Shown piece after piece: positions 9,101 through 17,601 of a stretch of 64,000 bases of DNA (position 1 is the first letter of the stretch; each line of letters opens with the position of its first letter). The translations under genes were made by a program, and so were the position numbers. The notes below the pieces were generated by a model. The model saw only the letters and a list, made by a program, of their open reading frames with translations. It made no database searches and was not told the origin of the DNA. The DNA is from Terriglobus albidus (GTDB lineage Bacteria > Acidobacteriota > Terriglobia > Terriglobales > Acidobacteriaceae), in NCBI RefSeq assembly GCF_008000815.1, contig NZ_CP042806.1, positions 1,922,001 through 1,986,000 of the forward strand, given 5' to 3'.

Positions 9101-9121
9101 GGCCTATAAGGTTGCGTTACG

Positions 9122-9637
9122 TTACCTGGCAAAAAACGAGATGAGTGTCCCGATGGCAATTGCCGGAGCGTACGGCATCTTTCGCGTCAGTGGGTTGTTG
9201 AGCACCAGATCTGGGTGTGGCGTAAGTCCACGCTTTCTGAAGCCGAAGATAAGATCTCCTGTGCCCTGGAACATCTCGACTGCAAATCCTCCAGCGACTG
9301 CCAGGGCGACAGCGATGATTCCGCCCGCGATTCCGGTCATTACAAGAGCAACCAGCATCTGCGACGGTCCAACCCATGCACCGATTGCACCGCAGAGCTT
9401 GACGTCACCCATCCCCATGCCGCCCATCAGGCAAAGTAGGCCGAACAGTGCGGCGCCAACGGCCAGGCCGGCAGTGCTCTGCATAAGACCGTTGAGGCCA
9501 TGCTGCAGGCCGGAGACAACAAATCCGGTGATAAGGAATGGAAACACCAGCCAGTTCGGGATACGCCGGCTGCGAAGGTCAGTGACAGTTGCCACCGCGA
9601 CTACGATCAATGTTGGCCACCAGGCAGCGGAATGCAT
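9122..9637 (-). CDS. cpaA: CpaA/TadV prepilin peptidase (A24 family)
   Basis: The 171-residue polytopic protein carries both catalytic aspartates of A24 aspartic peptidases: the first in VTDLRSRRIPNWL (about residue 20) and the second in GGMGMGDVKL (about residue 76). It lacks the N-terminal methylase domain, as is usual for the short TadV/CpaA enzymes. It would cleave the leaders of the Flp pilin and of the TadE-like pseudopilins. It is the first gene of the operon. A GGGAG site precedes ATG 9637, and a candidate sigma-54 promoter lies about 50 bp upstream. Confidence 0.9.
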   Translation of the reverse strand: MHSAAWWPTLIVVAVATVTDLRSRRIPNWLVFPFLITGFVVSGLQHGLNGLMQSTAGLAVGAALFGLLCLMGGMGMGDVKLCGAIGAWVGPSQMLVALVMTGIAGGIIAVALAVAGGFAVEMFQGTGDLIFGFRKRGLTPHPDLVLNNPLTRKMPYAPAIAIGTLISFFAR

Positions 9638-9685
9638 ATGAGCTAACTCCCAAGGGAGAAATCAATGAAAATCACTGGACCCAGT

Positions 9686-9701
9686 TGCAATTGCCGATCC
9701 A
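9686..9701 (-). promoter_or_regulatory. Candidate sigma-54 (RpoN) promoter of the Tad operon
   Basis: On the minus strand the site reads TGGATCGGCAATTGCA. It has GG and GC separated by exactly 10 bases and a full TTGCA at -12, against the consensus TGGCACG-N4-TTGCW; only the fourth and fifth bases differ. Transcription would start near 9675, leaving a leader of about 38 nt before cpaA. A sigma-54 activator gene is divergent next to it, which supports the call. Confidence 0.65.
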
Positions 9702-9737
9702 AAATTTTGGGGCTGATTTAGCTCAAAGTGTTTACGG

Positions 9738-9747
9738 CTGTATACAG
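9738..9747. promoter_or_regulatory. Palindrome CTGTATACAG, possible activator site
   Basis: A perfect 10-bp palindrome lies about 40 bp upstream of the candidate sigma-54 promoter, where an enhancer-binding protein could sit. Only one copy is evident and 10-bp palindromes arise by chance, so this is tentative. Confidence 0.25.
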
Positions 9748-10029
9748 TTGCGTTTCAGGGTGGGTCCGGGACAATACACCAGGGAGGGCACAGGGAGAAG
9801 GGTGACGAATGCGGACTGAATCAATCCTTCTTGTTGCGCAAAGCCGTATCTGAATCCCGATCTGGGAAGCAGCACACCGGTAACTTACTTAAGTTGCAGT
9901 CGATTTATCTCGACGAATCCGGAAAGTGTGGCTCAGAATACAAACCAACATCAGTGCACTGGAAGTGCTAACGAAACGGCGGACGATGCCCGGATTGAGA
10001 AGCTCGCACGAGATAGAGGCACCAGAAAC

Positions 10030-11430
10030 ATGATTCGAATTGGACTGTTTTCAAATGATCAGACACTGCCCTCACTTCTCTCATCTGCACTTGGCAAGGA
10101 ATTCGATGTCATCCAGGTCTCCATCAAAGACGAGAATCCGAGGTATCCGGGAAAGCCTCGTTATGAAGTGATCCTTCTGGATCTGGACTCGCTGCCGGAC
10201 TCCCTGACCTTCTTTCAGAAGATGATCGCGTCGAAGATACCTGTCCTGATTCTCTCGAGCGATGGCCTGCGCTCCACCGCCATCGACCTTGTCCGGCAGG
10301 GAGCTTATGGCTATTGCCGCAGACCGCCATCGATTCGCGAACTGAAGACGATGCTGGTTCGCGCCCACGAGGGCTCCGCGCTACGCCGGGAATTGTCAGA
10401 TAGACAGCATAGTGAAGAGACTGAGAGCCGGAGCCCTATTTTAGGGGGCAGTCCGCAGATTCAGCGTGTTCATGAACTGATACGGAGGGTGTGCAATATT
10501 AATGCATCCGTCCTTATCACTGGCGAAAGCGGCACGGGGAAAGAGCTGATCGCAAGCGGCATCCATAACCTCGGTTCCCGGGCAGACCAGCCATTCATTG
10601 CGGTTTCCTGTGGCGCCATCCCGGAGAACCTTATCGATACAGAGCTCTTCGGTTACGAAAACGACTCCTTTACGGGGACGACGGAATCATCAGTCGGCTA
10701 TCTGGAGCTGGCGGGCGAAGGGACTCTCTTTCTGGATGAGATCGGGGAGCTTAGCCCTGCTACCCAGGTAAAGCTCCTGCGGGTTCTTCAGCAACGTGAG
10801 TTCAGCCGCCAGGGCAGTACGGAACCTATTCCCCTGAAGGCCCGGCTCATCTTTGCGACTCATCAGAATCTTAGCGACATGGTGGCACGCGGTGCGTTTC
10901 GTCAGGATCTCTATTACCGCATGAATGTTATTCGGATAGATGCTCCCCCGCTACGCGAGCATTCGGACGATATTCCGCAGATCGCAGAGCATCTCTTGAG
11001 AAAGTACTCGAAGAGCTTCCGCAGCCCGGTTATCAGGATCGAGGATGATGCGATGTCGATGCTGCAGGCCTATTCCTGGCCTGGAAACGTCCGTGAGCTG
11101 GAAAATGTGATCCAGCAGGCGCTGATCGTTGCGAATGGGGAAAGTATCCACCTGGAAGATCTGGCTTCCAACATCCTGGAGGAAACTCTTGTCCATATGG
11201 ACGACGACTATCATCCGGGGGGATCCTTCGAGCGGCAGCTTCGAGACTACAAAGTCAAGCTGGCGACGTCCGCCCTTCGTGAAAGCAACGGTAATAAGAC
11301 GCTGGCGGCGCGCAGCCTGAATATCTCCAGGGCCTATCTTCATCGGCTGCTTCGGATTGGAGAGCCAGATGAACTTATTAATACGGAGATTTCCGCTGAA
11401 AGGGAGTCGCCTGAAGCGGGCATGGCATGA
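10030..11430 (+). CDS. Sigma-54-dependent transcriptional activator with degenerate receiver
   Basis: From ATG 10030 the protein is 466 residues in NtrC order. The receiver-like domain (1-120) keeps VILLDLDSLP but has CRRPPS where response regulators have a conserved Lys-Pro. The AAA+ domain has Walker A GESGTGKE (about 164-171) and Walker B GTLFLDEIGEL. The C-terminal Fis-type helix-turn-helix (about 420-441) reads NKTLAARSLNISRAYLHRLL. The sigma-54-contacting GAFTGA loop reads DSFTGT (about 211-217): the critical FTG is kept but both flanks differ. GTG 9928 would add 34 residues without a good ribosome site; GAGG precedes ATG 10030. It is divergent from the Tad operon, whose promoter looks RpoN-type, and is probably its activator. 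Confidence 0.85.
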   Translation: MIRIGLFSNDQTLPSLLSSALGKEFDVIQVSIKDENPRYPGKPRYEVILLDLDSLPDSLTFFQKMIASKIPVLILSSDGLRSTAIDLVRQGAYGYCRRPPSIRELKTMLVRAHEGSALRRELSDRQHSEETESRSPILGGSPQIQRVHELIRRVCNINASVLITGESGTGKELIASGIHNLGSRADQPFIAVSCGAIPENLIDTELFGYENDSFTGTTESSVGYLELAGEGTLFLDEIGELSPATQVKLLRVLQQREFSRQGSTEPIPLKARLIFATHQNLSDMVARGAFRQDLYYRMNVIRIDAPPLREHSDDIPQIAEHLLRKYSKSFRSPVIRIEDDAMSMLQAYSWPGNVRELENVIQQALIVANGESIHLEDLASNILEETLVHMDDDYHPGGSFERQLRDYKVKLATSALRESNGNKTLAARSLNISRAYLHRLLRIGEPDELINTEISAERESPEAGMA

Positions 11431-12923
11431 GCGAAGGGACGGCCGTCGCTACGCAGATTGAGGCCGCAAAGGTCTCCTATTTGCGGCGGGTGTTCTCCTT
11501 TCCTGTCATGTTGGCAAGCCTTCTGGTTGTTCTGGCCGTACTGACCGTAAGGGGCCGCTTCGACGACCCCGATATGTGGTGGCATCTAAAGATGGGGAAT
11601 GTTATTTGGGAGACCCATAGCATTCCACATACGGATCTCTTCTCCTACACGACAGCCCACCATGCTTATATTCCCCACGAATGGCTCTCGGAGCTTTCGA
11701 TTTACGGGGCGTACCGATGGGGAGGCTACCCAGGCCTGATGGTCTGGCTGTGCTTCTTCACCTCAGCTTTACTTGTCTCCGGCTACTGTTTGTGCTGGCT
11801 TTACTCGAAGAATGCCAAAATAGCCTTTCTTGGGCCGCTGATAATCTGGCTGTTCTCCACGATAGGCGTCGCAATTCGGCCGCAGATCGTTGGCTACTTA
11901 TTCCTGGTTTTTGAACTATTACTCCTCCATGCCGGGCAAACCCGCAATCCGCGCTGGTTTTTTGCGCTGCCCCCGCTCTTTGCCATTTGGGTGAACGCCC
12001 ATGGGTCTTTCTTTCTGGGTCTTCTGGTCGCAGCGCTGGTGCTAGCCAGTTCGTTTGTTGATTTCCAGGCAGGCCTGCTGACCTGCCGGCGTTGGGAGGC
12101 GAGCAGGCGTGGAGCACTCGCATTCGCGGTAGCTCTTTCGATCGCGGCGCTCTTCCTGAATCCAATTGGTCTGAGCCAGATACTGTATCCCGTTGACACG
12201 CTGCTTCATCAGCACATTGGTCTCAGTCAGGTCGAGGAGTGGCAGGCGCTGCAATTTTCCGAGGGCCGCGACTTTGCATTCCTGGGGATCATTGCTCTTA
12301 TCCTTTTGCTTCCGGCTATCCGCCGGACAGAGCTGTGGTGCCAGGAACTGCTGTTATTAGCCCTCGGAGCATGGCTGGCCGCCAGCCATCATCGCATGCT
12401 CTTTGTCTTCGGTATCCTGACCGCTCCCATACTGTCGCGTTTACTGGCGACCGCGTGGGACAACTACGACGCGGCACATGACCTCCCGGGGGCCAACGCA
12501 ATCCTGATAGCGGTTTCCGTGCTTTTCGTCTTTTGGATGTTTCCATCGCAACGAAATCTGGAAAACCAGGTAGAGGGAAAAAGCCCGGTAAAGGCCGTAG
12601 AGTTCATCAGGAGCCATCACCTCCCAGGCCCGATGCTGAATGAGTACGTTTATGGCGGCTACCTCATTTGGGCGTCGCCTGGGAATCCCGTCTTTGTGGA
12701 CGGCCGGTCCGATGTTTTTGAGGCCACTGGCGTTCTAGCTGAATTCGCCGAGTGGTCCATGCTTCAGGACGATCCGAACCAGCTTCTGGCAAAGTATCGA
12801 ATCAATTTCTGTCTCATGGCGCGGAACTCGCCGATGGTACCGGTACTTGCTCTCATGCGGTGGAAGACCGTCTATTCCGACGACATCTCCGTCGTCCTCG
12901 TTCGTGATGAACAAGACCACTAA
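11427..12923 (+). CDS. Polytopic membrane protein, GT-C glycosyltransferase-like
   Basis: The 498-residue protein has about ten hydrophobic segments spread along its length. The first periplasmic loop carries DDPDMWWHLKMGNVIW, HSIPHTDLFSYT and HEWLSE, a pattern shared by large membrane proteins that resemble GT-C (lipid-linked sugar) glycosyltransferases with acidic residues in the first loop. A C-terminal soluble part includes GNPVFVDGRSDVF. No donor or acceptor can be named. Its ATG overlaps the TGA of the sigma-54 activator by 4 bp, so the two are translated together; a role in glycosylating pilin or a surface glycan under the same control is possible but only inferred. Confidence 0.6.
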   Translation: MSEGTAVATQIEAAKVSYLRRVFSFPVMLASLLVVLAVLTVRGRFDDPDMWWHLKMGNVIWETHSIPHTDLFSYTTAHHAYIPHEWLSELSIYGAYRWGGYPGLMVWLCFFTSALLVSGYCLCWLYSKNAKIAFLGPLIIWLFSTIGVAIRPQIVGYLFLVFELLLLHAGQTRNPRWFFALPPLFAIWVNAHGSFFLGLLVAALVLASSFVDFQAGLLTCRRWEASRRGALAFAVALSIAALFLNPIGLSQILYPVDTLLHQHIGLSQVEEWQALQFSEGRDFAFLGIIALILLLPAIRRTELWCQELLLLALGAWLAASHHRMLFVFGILTAPILSRLLATAWDNYDAAHDLPGANAILIAVSVLFVFWMFPSQRNLENQVEGKSPVKAVEFIRSHHLPGPMLNEYVYGGYLIWASPGNPVFVDGRSDVFEATGVLAEFAEWSMLQDDPNQLLAKYRINFCLMARNSPMVPVLALMRWKTVYSDDISVVLVRDEQDH

Positions 12924-13069
12924 CGTAAAGCCGCAAACCCATATGACCCGGTAAGCCAGAGGAATGCAGGGTGTAACCCCGTACTGCCGGACATCGCCAA
13001 TGGCGCTGCAGCCTATTGCACATAGTTGACAGAGCGACAAGGAAATCAGGCACAGCGAAGACTTCTACG

Positions 13070-13741
13070 TCACCTGCGGCGCTGTGCCGAGCTCGCAATA
13101 CCGGTTGCCCCCAGGCCTTTTGGTGGTAGGCCGGAGATCTCTTTGAGAGTCGGCATCACCAGGGAACGAAATAACCCGTCGACTGCCTTCGGAGGGAGCG
13201 GACACTTATTTTCGACCCACCAGTTGAGAACCAGGATGAAGGTTGAATCGATATACCGAACCAGAAGATCCAACGGTATCTGGTCCGCCTTTCGGTTCGC
13301 ATGAAAATGCTTTTCAACATCTTCGGTGATCAGCACCGCTAAGGCGTTTTGAAGGTGTCCGTGCAGAACAGCCCGCCCCTTTGGTCCGAGCTTGAGTTCG
13401 CCGATATGCCGAAGCCGATCGAGATGCTCGAAGATCGGAAGACTGAACCAGAGAAGTCTTTCATGCTGGCTATCGCCGGATGCCGGGCGTGATGAACGGA
13501 CAGTCCCCAGTATGTCGTGAAAGGTGTGGACCAGAAGCTCGTCCTTATCGCGGAAATGCATGTAGAAAGCGGACCGGCCAACATTGGCGCGGTCGAGTAT
13601 TTCCTTGATGACGATGGAGTCATAGTCCCGCTCGTGGATCAGGGAGTGAAGCGCGTCGCGGAGAGACCTCTGGGTCCTGGTAACCCGCCGGTCTGTTTTT
13701 CTGACATCCGGAGCTGGAGTTTTGCGGTTCTGCGGAGACAT
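13070..13741 (-). CDS. TetR family transcriptional regulator
   Basis: From ATG 13741 the protein is 223 residues. The N-terminal helix-turn-helix spans about 20-65: TQRSLRDALHSLIHERDYDS then VKEILDRANVGRSAFYMHFR, the TetR recognition-helix pattern. The C-terminal part is a ligand-binding domain of unknown specificity. The frame is open for 160 codons further upstream, but that part overlaps the divergent methyltransferase gene, and AAAGGAAG precedes ATG 13741. It is divergent from the methyltransferase at 13912 and probably controls it and itself. Confidence 0.88.
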   Translation of the reverse strand: MSPQNRKTPAPDVRKTDRRVTRTQRSLRDALHSLIHERDYDSIVIKEILDRANVGRSAFYMHFRDKDELLVHTFHDILGTVRSSRPASGDSQHERLLWFSLPIFEHLDRLRHIGELKLGPKGRAVLHGHLQNALAVLITEDVEKHFHANRKADQIPLDLLVRYIDSTFILVLNWWVENKCPLPPKAVDGLFRSLVMPTLKEISGLPPKGLGATGIASSAQRRR

Positions 13742-13911
13742 GGCTTCCTTTCTACGAAACAAAACGAACAAAGGTATCTTGTTGTCCGCTAACGCACAGT
13801 GCGATCCTCGCTGTTCTTCCGTGCGAACCAGGTTCAGTCTAGGCTCGATTTCGAACAGACGTCCATTTTCAGACTCATGTTCCGAAACATAACCATCGAA
13901 AGAGAGGCTCA

Positions 13912-14583
13912 ATGAAGACGGCAGAAGTGCAACAGTTACCCAAGACCTCGGGCCTGGTCCTCCATAAGGCCGCACAGTACGATCTCCTGCTCTGGCTGCT
14001 GACGCTGGGGAGAGAGCGAAATTTTCGGGAGCGTGCGTTAGGCCTGGCGAACCTGTCTCCCGGTGAGTCAGTTCTGGATATTGGTTGCGGAACCGGGACG
14101 TTGGCAATCGCGGCAAAGCGGCAGGTGGGCTCGAATGGGCGTGTGCACGGGATAGACGCATCGAGTGAGATGATCCGCCGGGCGTCCAGAAAGGCGAGTA
14201 AGGCAGGAACGGACGTCGCATTCCAGACTGGGCTGGTGGAATCTCTTCCGTTCTGCGATGGAAGCTTTGATGTCGTGCTCAGCACCCTGATGCTGCACCA
14301 CCTGCCGGGAACATTACGCAGTCAGTGCGCCGCCGAGGTTCGGAGGGTATTGAAGCCGGAAGGCCGTTTGCTGGCCATCGACTTTGGAACCTCTCCGGGA
14401 GAGAAGGGCATCGTCGCCCACTTTCATCGTCATGGCCATATCAACCTTTCTGAGATGGCCGCAATCTTTCGCGGGGCTGGATTGCAGATTTCAGAGAGCG
14501 GCACGGTCGGAATCGGCGATCTTGAATATTTGCTTGCAGTTTCGCCATGTTGCGACGCATCTGCTGAACAAGGAGCACACTAA
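13912..14583 (+). CDS. Class I SAM-dependent methyltransferase
   Basis: The 223-residue protein has the UbiE/Methyltransf_11-type Rossmann fold motifs: VLDIGCGTGTLAIAAK (motif I, about 60-75), VHGIDASSEMIRRA (motif II), and SFDVVLSTLMLHHLP (motif IV region). These bind S-adenosylmethionine. The acceptor cannot be read from the sequence. It starts with AGAGG 4 bases before the ATG, is divergent from a TetR regulator, and overlaps the next gene by one base (TAATG). This TetR-methyltransferase-small membrane protein unit suggests an inducible detoxification or membrane-modification function. Confidence 0.85.
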   Translation: MKTAEVQQLPKTSGLVLHKAAQYDLLLWLLTLGRERNFRERALGLANLSPGESVLDIGCGTGTLAIAAKRQVGSNGRVHGIDASSEMIRRASRKASKAGTDVAFQTGLVESLPFCDGSFDVVLSTLMLHHLPGTLRSQCAAEVRRVLKPEGRLLAIDFGTSPGEKGIVAHFHRHGHINLSEMAAIFRGAGLQISESGTVGIGDLEYLLAVSPCCDASAEQGAH

Positions 14584-14816
14584 TGTTGGCTGCAAAATCT
14601 CCGAATCGGCTCTCCTTGCGGCCCTGGGGCTGGGCTGTAGTGGCCATCCTGCTTCTAGCTGCGCATGGACTCGGTTTCTATTTTCTGCGGCATCTTGTGC
14701 TGTCGGCCACACTCGCTTCAGGCCTGATCGTTCTCGCCGTGGTGAAACATCTGGGAATCCTCAGCTCCCTCTATGCCAGGCGAAGTCGATCTTCAAAGAC
14801 CGAAGCATCCCGGTAA
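14583..14816 (+). CDS. Small two-helix membrane protein
   Basis: The 77-residue protein has a basic N-terminus (SPNRLSLRPWG), two hydrophobic helices (AVVAILLLAAHGLGFYFL and LVLSATLASGLIVLAVV) and a basic, Ser-rich tail. The start codon overlaps the methyltransferase stop (TAATG), so it is translated in the same unit. No family was recognised. Confidence 0.6.
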   Translation: MLAAKSPNRLSLRPWGWAVVAILLLAAHGLGFYFLRHLVLSATLASGLIVLAVVKHLGILSSLYARRSRSSKTEASR

Positions 14817-14900
14817 GACGGGACAGGAAGATTGGTACACACGATCAGGCGGGAGGCCCCATCTTTTCTTTATGATTCGTGCGTGGTGAGGAGCCTGGCT

Positions 14901-15860
14901 ATGCATAACGAGGATGATCACGGCACGGCAGATCGTCTTTCCGCCATTGTGGCGAACTCCCTGGACACACAGGCGAAGACTGAGGATCTGGCGCGTTTGG
15001 CCTACCAAAGCCGCACGCAGTTCCACAGGCTCTTCCGGGCAGTAGCGGAGGAGACTCCGGGAGCCATGCGGCGAAGGCTCCGGTTGGAAAGGGCAGCTTA
15101 CCAGTTGGCATATACCGGGATGTCGGTCACGGACGTCGCCCTCGATGCCAACTTCGGTTCGCTGGAGGCATTCTCCCGAGCGTTCCGGAGGGCTTTTCGG
15201 ATATCTCCAAGTCTTTACCGCCGCATGCGCGATCCGCACTTTCACCTGCCGTCATCCAACAAAATTCACTTTCTTACACCGGGATCCCCTACAAAAAGAG
15301 GAGGAGATATGGACCTATTCGATCGCTTTGCAGGCAATGATTCCTGGCATACGCGGCGTTTGCTGGAGTATGCAAGCACCTTAACAGAGGAACAACTGGA
15401 CCGGCCATTGCCCACAGTCGTAGAGCTGCTGCCGTGGCGGGAGTCGAATAAGACACTGAGACAGCTGCTGGAGAACATTATCTTCACGAAGGAGGTCTGG
15501 ACCGCGGCTCTCTCCGGAGCCGAGATGGATACGAAGGGGCCTCCCATGTCACAGCGCTCTCCGCAGGCGATGTTGCAGCGGCTCGAAAAGACCGATGTTG
15601 AACTGCATCGTATTTTGTGTGATGTCCGCAATCGCTCAGCCTGGGACGATACCTTCGTTGATGCTCTGTGTGAGCCGGCAGAGACCTTTACGTTCGGCGG
15701 CGTCTTCGCCCACATCATGACGTTTAACGCGCATCGCCGCCTGATGGCCCTGGATGCTCTACGCCAACTCGGCATCCAGACCGAAGGCTTCGGCGATCCC
15801 ATGGAGTATGAGGAGAGCGTTGCGCCCTGGGACCGGCGCGTCGCTGTCAAAACCCCATGA
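14901..15860 (+). CDS. AraC-type HTH fused to a DinB-like domain
   Basis: From ATG 14901 the protein is 319 residues. Residues 10-110 hold a two-helix-turn-helix AraC domain (SLDTQAKTEDLARLAYQSRT and MSVTDVALDANFGSLEAFSR, ending FRISPSLYRR). Residues 135-300 resemble the DinB/YfiT four-helix bundle: MDLFDRFAGNDSWHTRRLLE, and late FAHIMTFNAHRRLMALD with His residues placed as in the metal-binding DinB superfamily. A TTG at 14832 would lengthen it, but GAGGAG stands 8-9 bases before ATG 14901. Fusions of this kind put a small-molecule or thiol-dependent bundle on a DNA-binding module; the ligand and targets are unknown. Confidence 0.75.
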   Translation: MHNEDDHGTADRLSAIVANSLDTQAKTEDLARLAYQSRTQFHRLFRAVAEETPGAMRRRLRLERAAYQLAYTGMSVTDVALDANFGSLEAFSRAFRRAFRISPSLYRRMRDPHFHLPSSNKIHFLTPGSPTKRGGDMDLFDRFAGNDSWHTRRLLEYASTLTEEQLDRPLPTVVELLPWRESNKTLRQLLENIIFTKEVWTAALSGAEMDTKGPPMSQRSPQAMLQRLEKTDVELHRILCDVRNRSAWDDTFVDALCEPAETFTFGGVFAHIMTFNAHRRLMALDALRQLGIQTEGFGDPMEYEESVAPWDRRVAVKTP

Positions 15861-15875
15861 AGGGGTATGGCCTGG

Positions 15876-17012
15876 CTACGTCGAAGGCGCCTCTGGGTAG
15901 GTGCGGTTCTTCCATCCGCCGCCTCGGCCCATATAGTGACGGAACGCTGAGGCAACGGTGGCGCCCAGGTAGAACATTGCAATGCCCGGAAGCGCGACTC
16001 CCCACAAGGGAGATCTGCGATATCGCCGAAGCGTCGGCTGCAAGGCGATTACCATCATGAGCCATGCGGCAGCGGCAAGCGCGCTGGTCAGACCATGTCC
16101 AAACAGGGCCAGCAGCACCGGAGCCACGTACAGTAATCCCATGCCCGCAATGCAGCCAAGCAGCATGAGTGGAGAATGGCCGAGCTGCACATAGGCAGTG
16201 CGTGCAATCATGTTCCAGACCTCGCGCCAGTCTGCATAGACACGCAATGACCGGGCAAGTTCGGCGTGTCCCAGCCAGATCTTCCCGCCTGAAGACTTGA
16301 TCTGGCGAGCCAGAGCGCAGTCGTCGATCAGATGGTGCTGAATGCGGCGTACGCCATCGACGCGCTCAAGAGCTGTGCGGCGAACGAGCATCGTTCCGCC
16401 GGCCGCGCCGGCAACGGTGCGACGCGGGTCCGCTACCCATGCAAAGGGGTAGAGCATCTGGAAGAAGAAGATAAAGGCGGGAATCAGAGCTCGTTCCGCT
16501 GGCGTACTGCAGTGAAGGCGCACCATCTCCGAGACGAGGTCACGGCCGTTTGCTTCGGCTTCATGCACCAGCATTGCGACATGCGTAGATGCATGCTCGA
16601 TGTCCGCGTCAGTCAGCAGGATATAGTCTGCACTTTGAGCCTCCGGCTGCACCAGCCCCTGGTGAACAGCCCATAGCTTGCCGCTCCATCCAGCCGGAAG
16701 AGGCTGGCCCGAGACGATCGTCAGCCGTCCCTGGTTCAACAGGGACGCGGCGATCTCCGCAGTCCCGTCGGCATTGTTGTCATCGACGAGGATGATGGAA
16801 AGCGCTCCTGGATACTGCTGCGCGAGAAGCGAGCTAAGACTGCGTCCGATGTTTTCAGCCTCGTCGCGGGCCGGCACGACCACCGCGACCTTCGCATCAG
16901 CGCAGGGCGTCTTGCTCTCGCGTAAGACAGGGCCGGAGCTCCAGAAACGGCCATGGAGTGCAAGCAGGTACAGCCACGCGGCGCAGCAGACAGCAGCAAG
17001 AAAAATGATCAT
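15876..17012 (-). CDS. hpnB: HpnB-like family 2 glycosyltransferase (hopanoid-associated)
   Basis: The 378-residue protein has an N-terminal membrane helix, then a GT-A domain with VAVVVPARDEAENIGRSL, IILVDDNNADGTAEIA, the DxD-like YILLTDADIEHA, and the acceptor-side RRIQHHLIDDCALARQI. At least three C-terminal membrane helices follow, and the end reads YMGRGGGWKNRTYP. This order and the GGGW-K/N-R-Y end are those of the hopene-associated glycosyltransferase HpnB. No other hopanoid gene is in the window, so the hopanoid link rests on the family. It is divergent from the gene at 17104. Confidence 0.72.
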   Translation of the reverse strand: MIIFLAAVCCAAWLYLLALHGRFWSSGPVLRESKTPCADAKVAVVVPARDEAENIGRSLSSLLAQQYPGALSIILVDDNNADGTAEIAASLLNQGRLTIVSGQPLPAGWSGKLWAVHQGLVQPEAQSADYILLTDADIEHASTHVAMLVHEAEANGRDLVSEMVRLHCSTPAERALIPAFIFFFQMLYPFAWVADPRRTVAGAAGGTMLVRRTALERVDGVRRIQHHLIDDCALARQIKSSGGKIWLGHAELARSLRVYADWREVWNMIARTAYVQLGHSPLMLLGCIAGMGLLYVAPVLLALFGHGLTSALAAAAWLMMVIALQPTLRRYRRSPLWGVALPGIAMFYLGATVASAFRHYMGRGGGWKNRTYPEAPST

Positions 17013-17103
17013 CGGCTCGATTTATTGTCTCGCGAGCTGCCGGGTGTGGCTGTGTATAGTACGTTGTACACTCATCGACAACGATCAAACAGGGAGGTTG
17101 CAT

Positions 17104-17601
17104 ATGCGTCGTGCCTGGATGCGGACGGTTGTGATTGCTGCTTTTGTACTAGCCTTCGGTTGTGTCACCACCTCATGTTTTGCGCAACAAACTGCCGAAC
17201 GCCAGATTCTGTTCGTCTGCGAACACGGGAATGTGAAGAGTCTTATGGCGGCGTCGTACTTCAATCAAAATATCCGCGAGTTCAATCTCCCATATCGGGC
17301 GGTAGCGCGTGGAAGTGCTCCTGATTCCACGACTGTGCCGGCACCCATCGTGCAGGGCCTGGGGCACGACGGCATTGATGTGAGCACCTTTCAGCCCACG
17401 AAGGTGAGCGCGTCTGACATTGCTTCCCCAGTCCGTATCATCCTGATCGGAACATCATTACCTGCCAATCTGCAGGCGAGCTCAAAAGTCCGGATTGAAC
17501 AGTGGAACGATGTTCCTCCGGCCAGCGTTGATTTTGAAGCAACACGGGAATCTCTGAGAAAACACGTCCGGGAATTGATCGCACAGCTGCCCAGGCGCTA
17601 G
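17104..17601 (+). CDS. Exported low-molecular-weight phosphatase/arsenate reductase-like protein
   Basis: From ATG 17104 (GGGAGG 6 bases upstream) the protein is 165 residues. A signal peptide ends at about SCFA-QQ (residue 27). The mature part begins with QILFVCEHGNVKSLMAASYF, which aligns with the LMW-PTP/ArsC P-loop CX5R-S at the N-terminus of the fold. The invariant Arg is Lys here (C-EHGNV-K-S), and the usual C-terminal catalytic Asp-Pro is not obvious, although WNDVPPASVDF sits about where it would be. Export and the loss of Arg argue against ordinary phosphatase chemistry. Its TAG stop lies in the CTAG terminus of a family B element. Confidence 0.6.
   Translation: MRRAWMRTVVIAAFVLAFGCVTTSCFAQQTAERQILFVCEHGNVKSLMAASYFNQNIREFNLPYRAVARGSAPDSTTVPAPIVQGLGHDGIDVSTFQPTKVSASDIASPVRIILIGTSLPANLQASSKVRIEQWNDVPPASVDFEATRESLRKHVRELIAQLPRR

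Larger units (their letters stand above)
9638..10029. other. Divergent regulatory region between the Tad operon and its putative activator
   Basis: No pilin-like or other small gene was found here on either strand. The region holds a sigma-54-type promoter facing the Tad operon (9686-9701) and a 10-bp palindrome (9738-9747). A GTG at 9928 could extend the plus-strand regulator. Confidence 0.6.

Noticed and set aside
17054-17073. GTGTA-N10-TACAC inverted repeat before the gene at 17104
   Set aside because: Arms of five bases only; could be chance, no matching regulator nearby.
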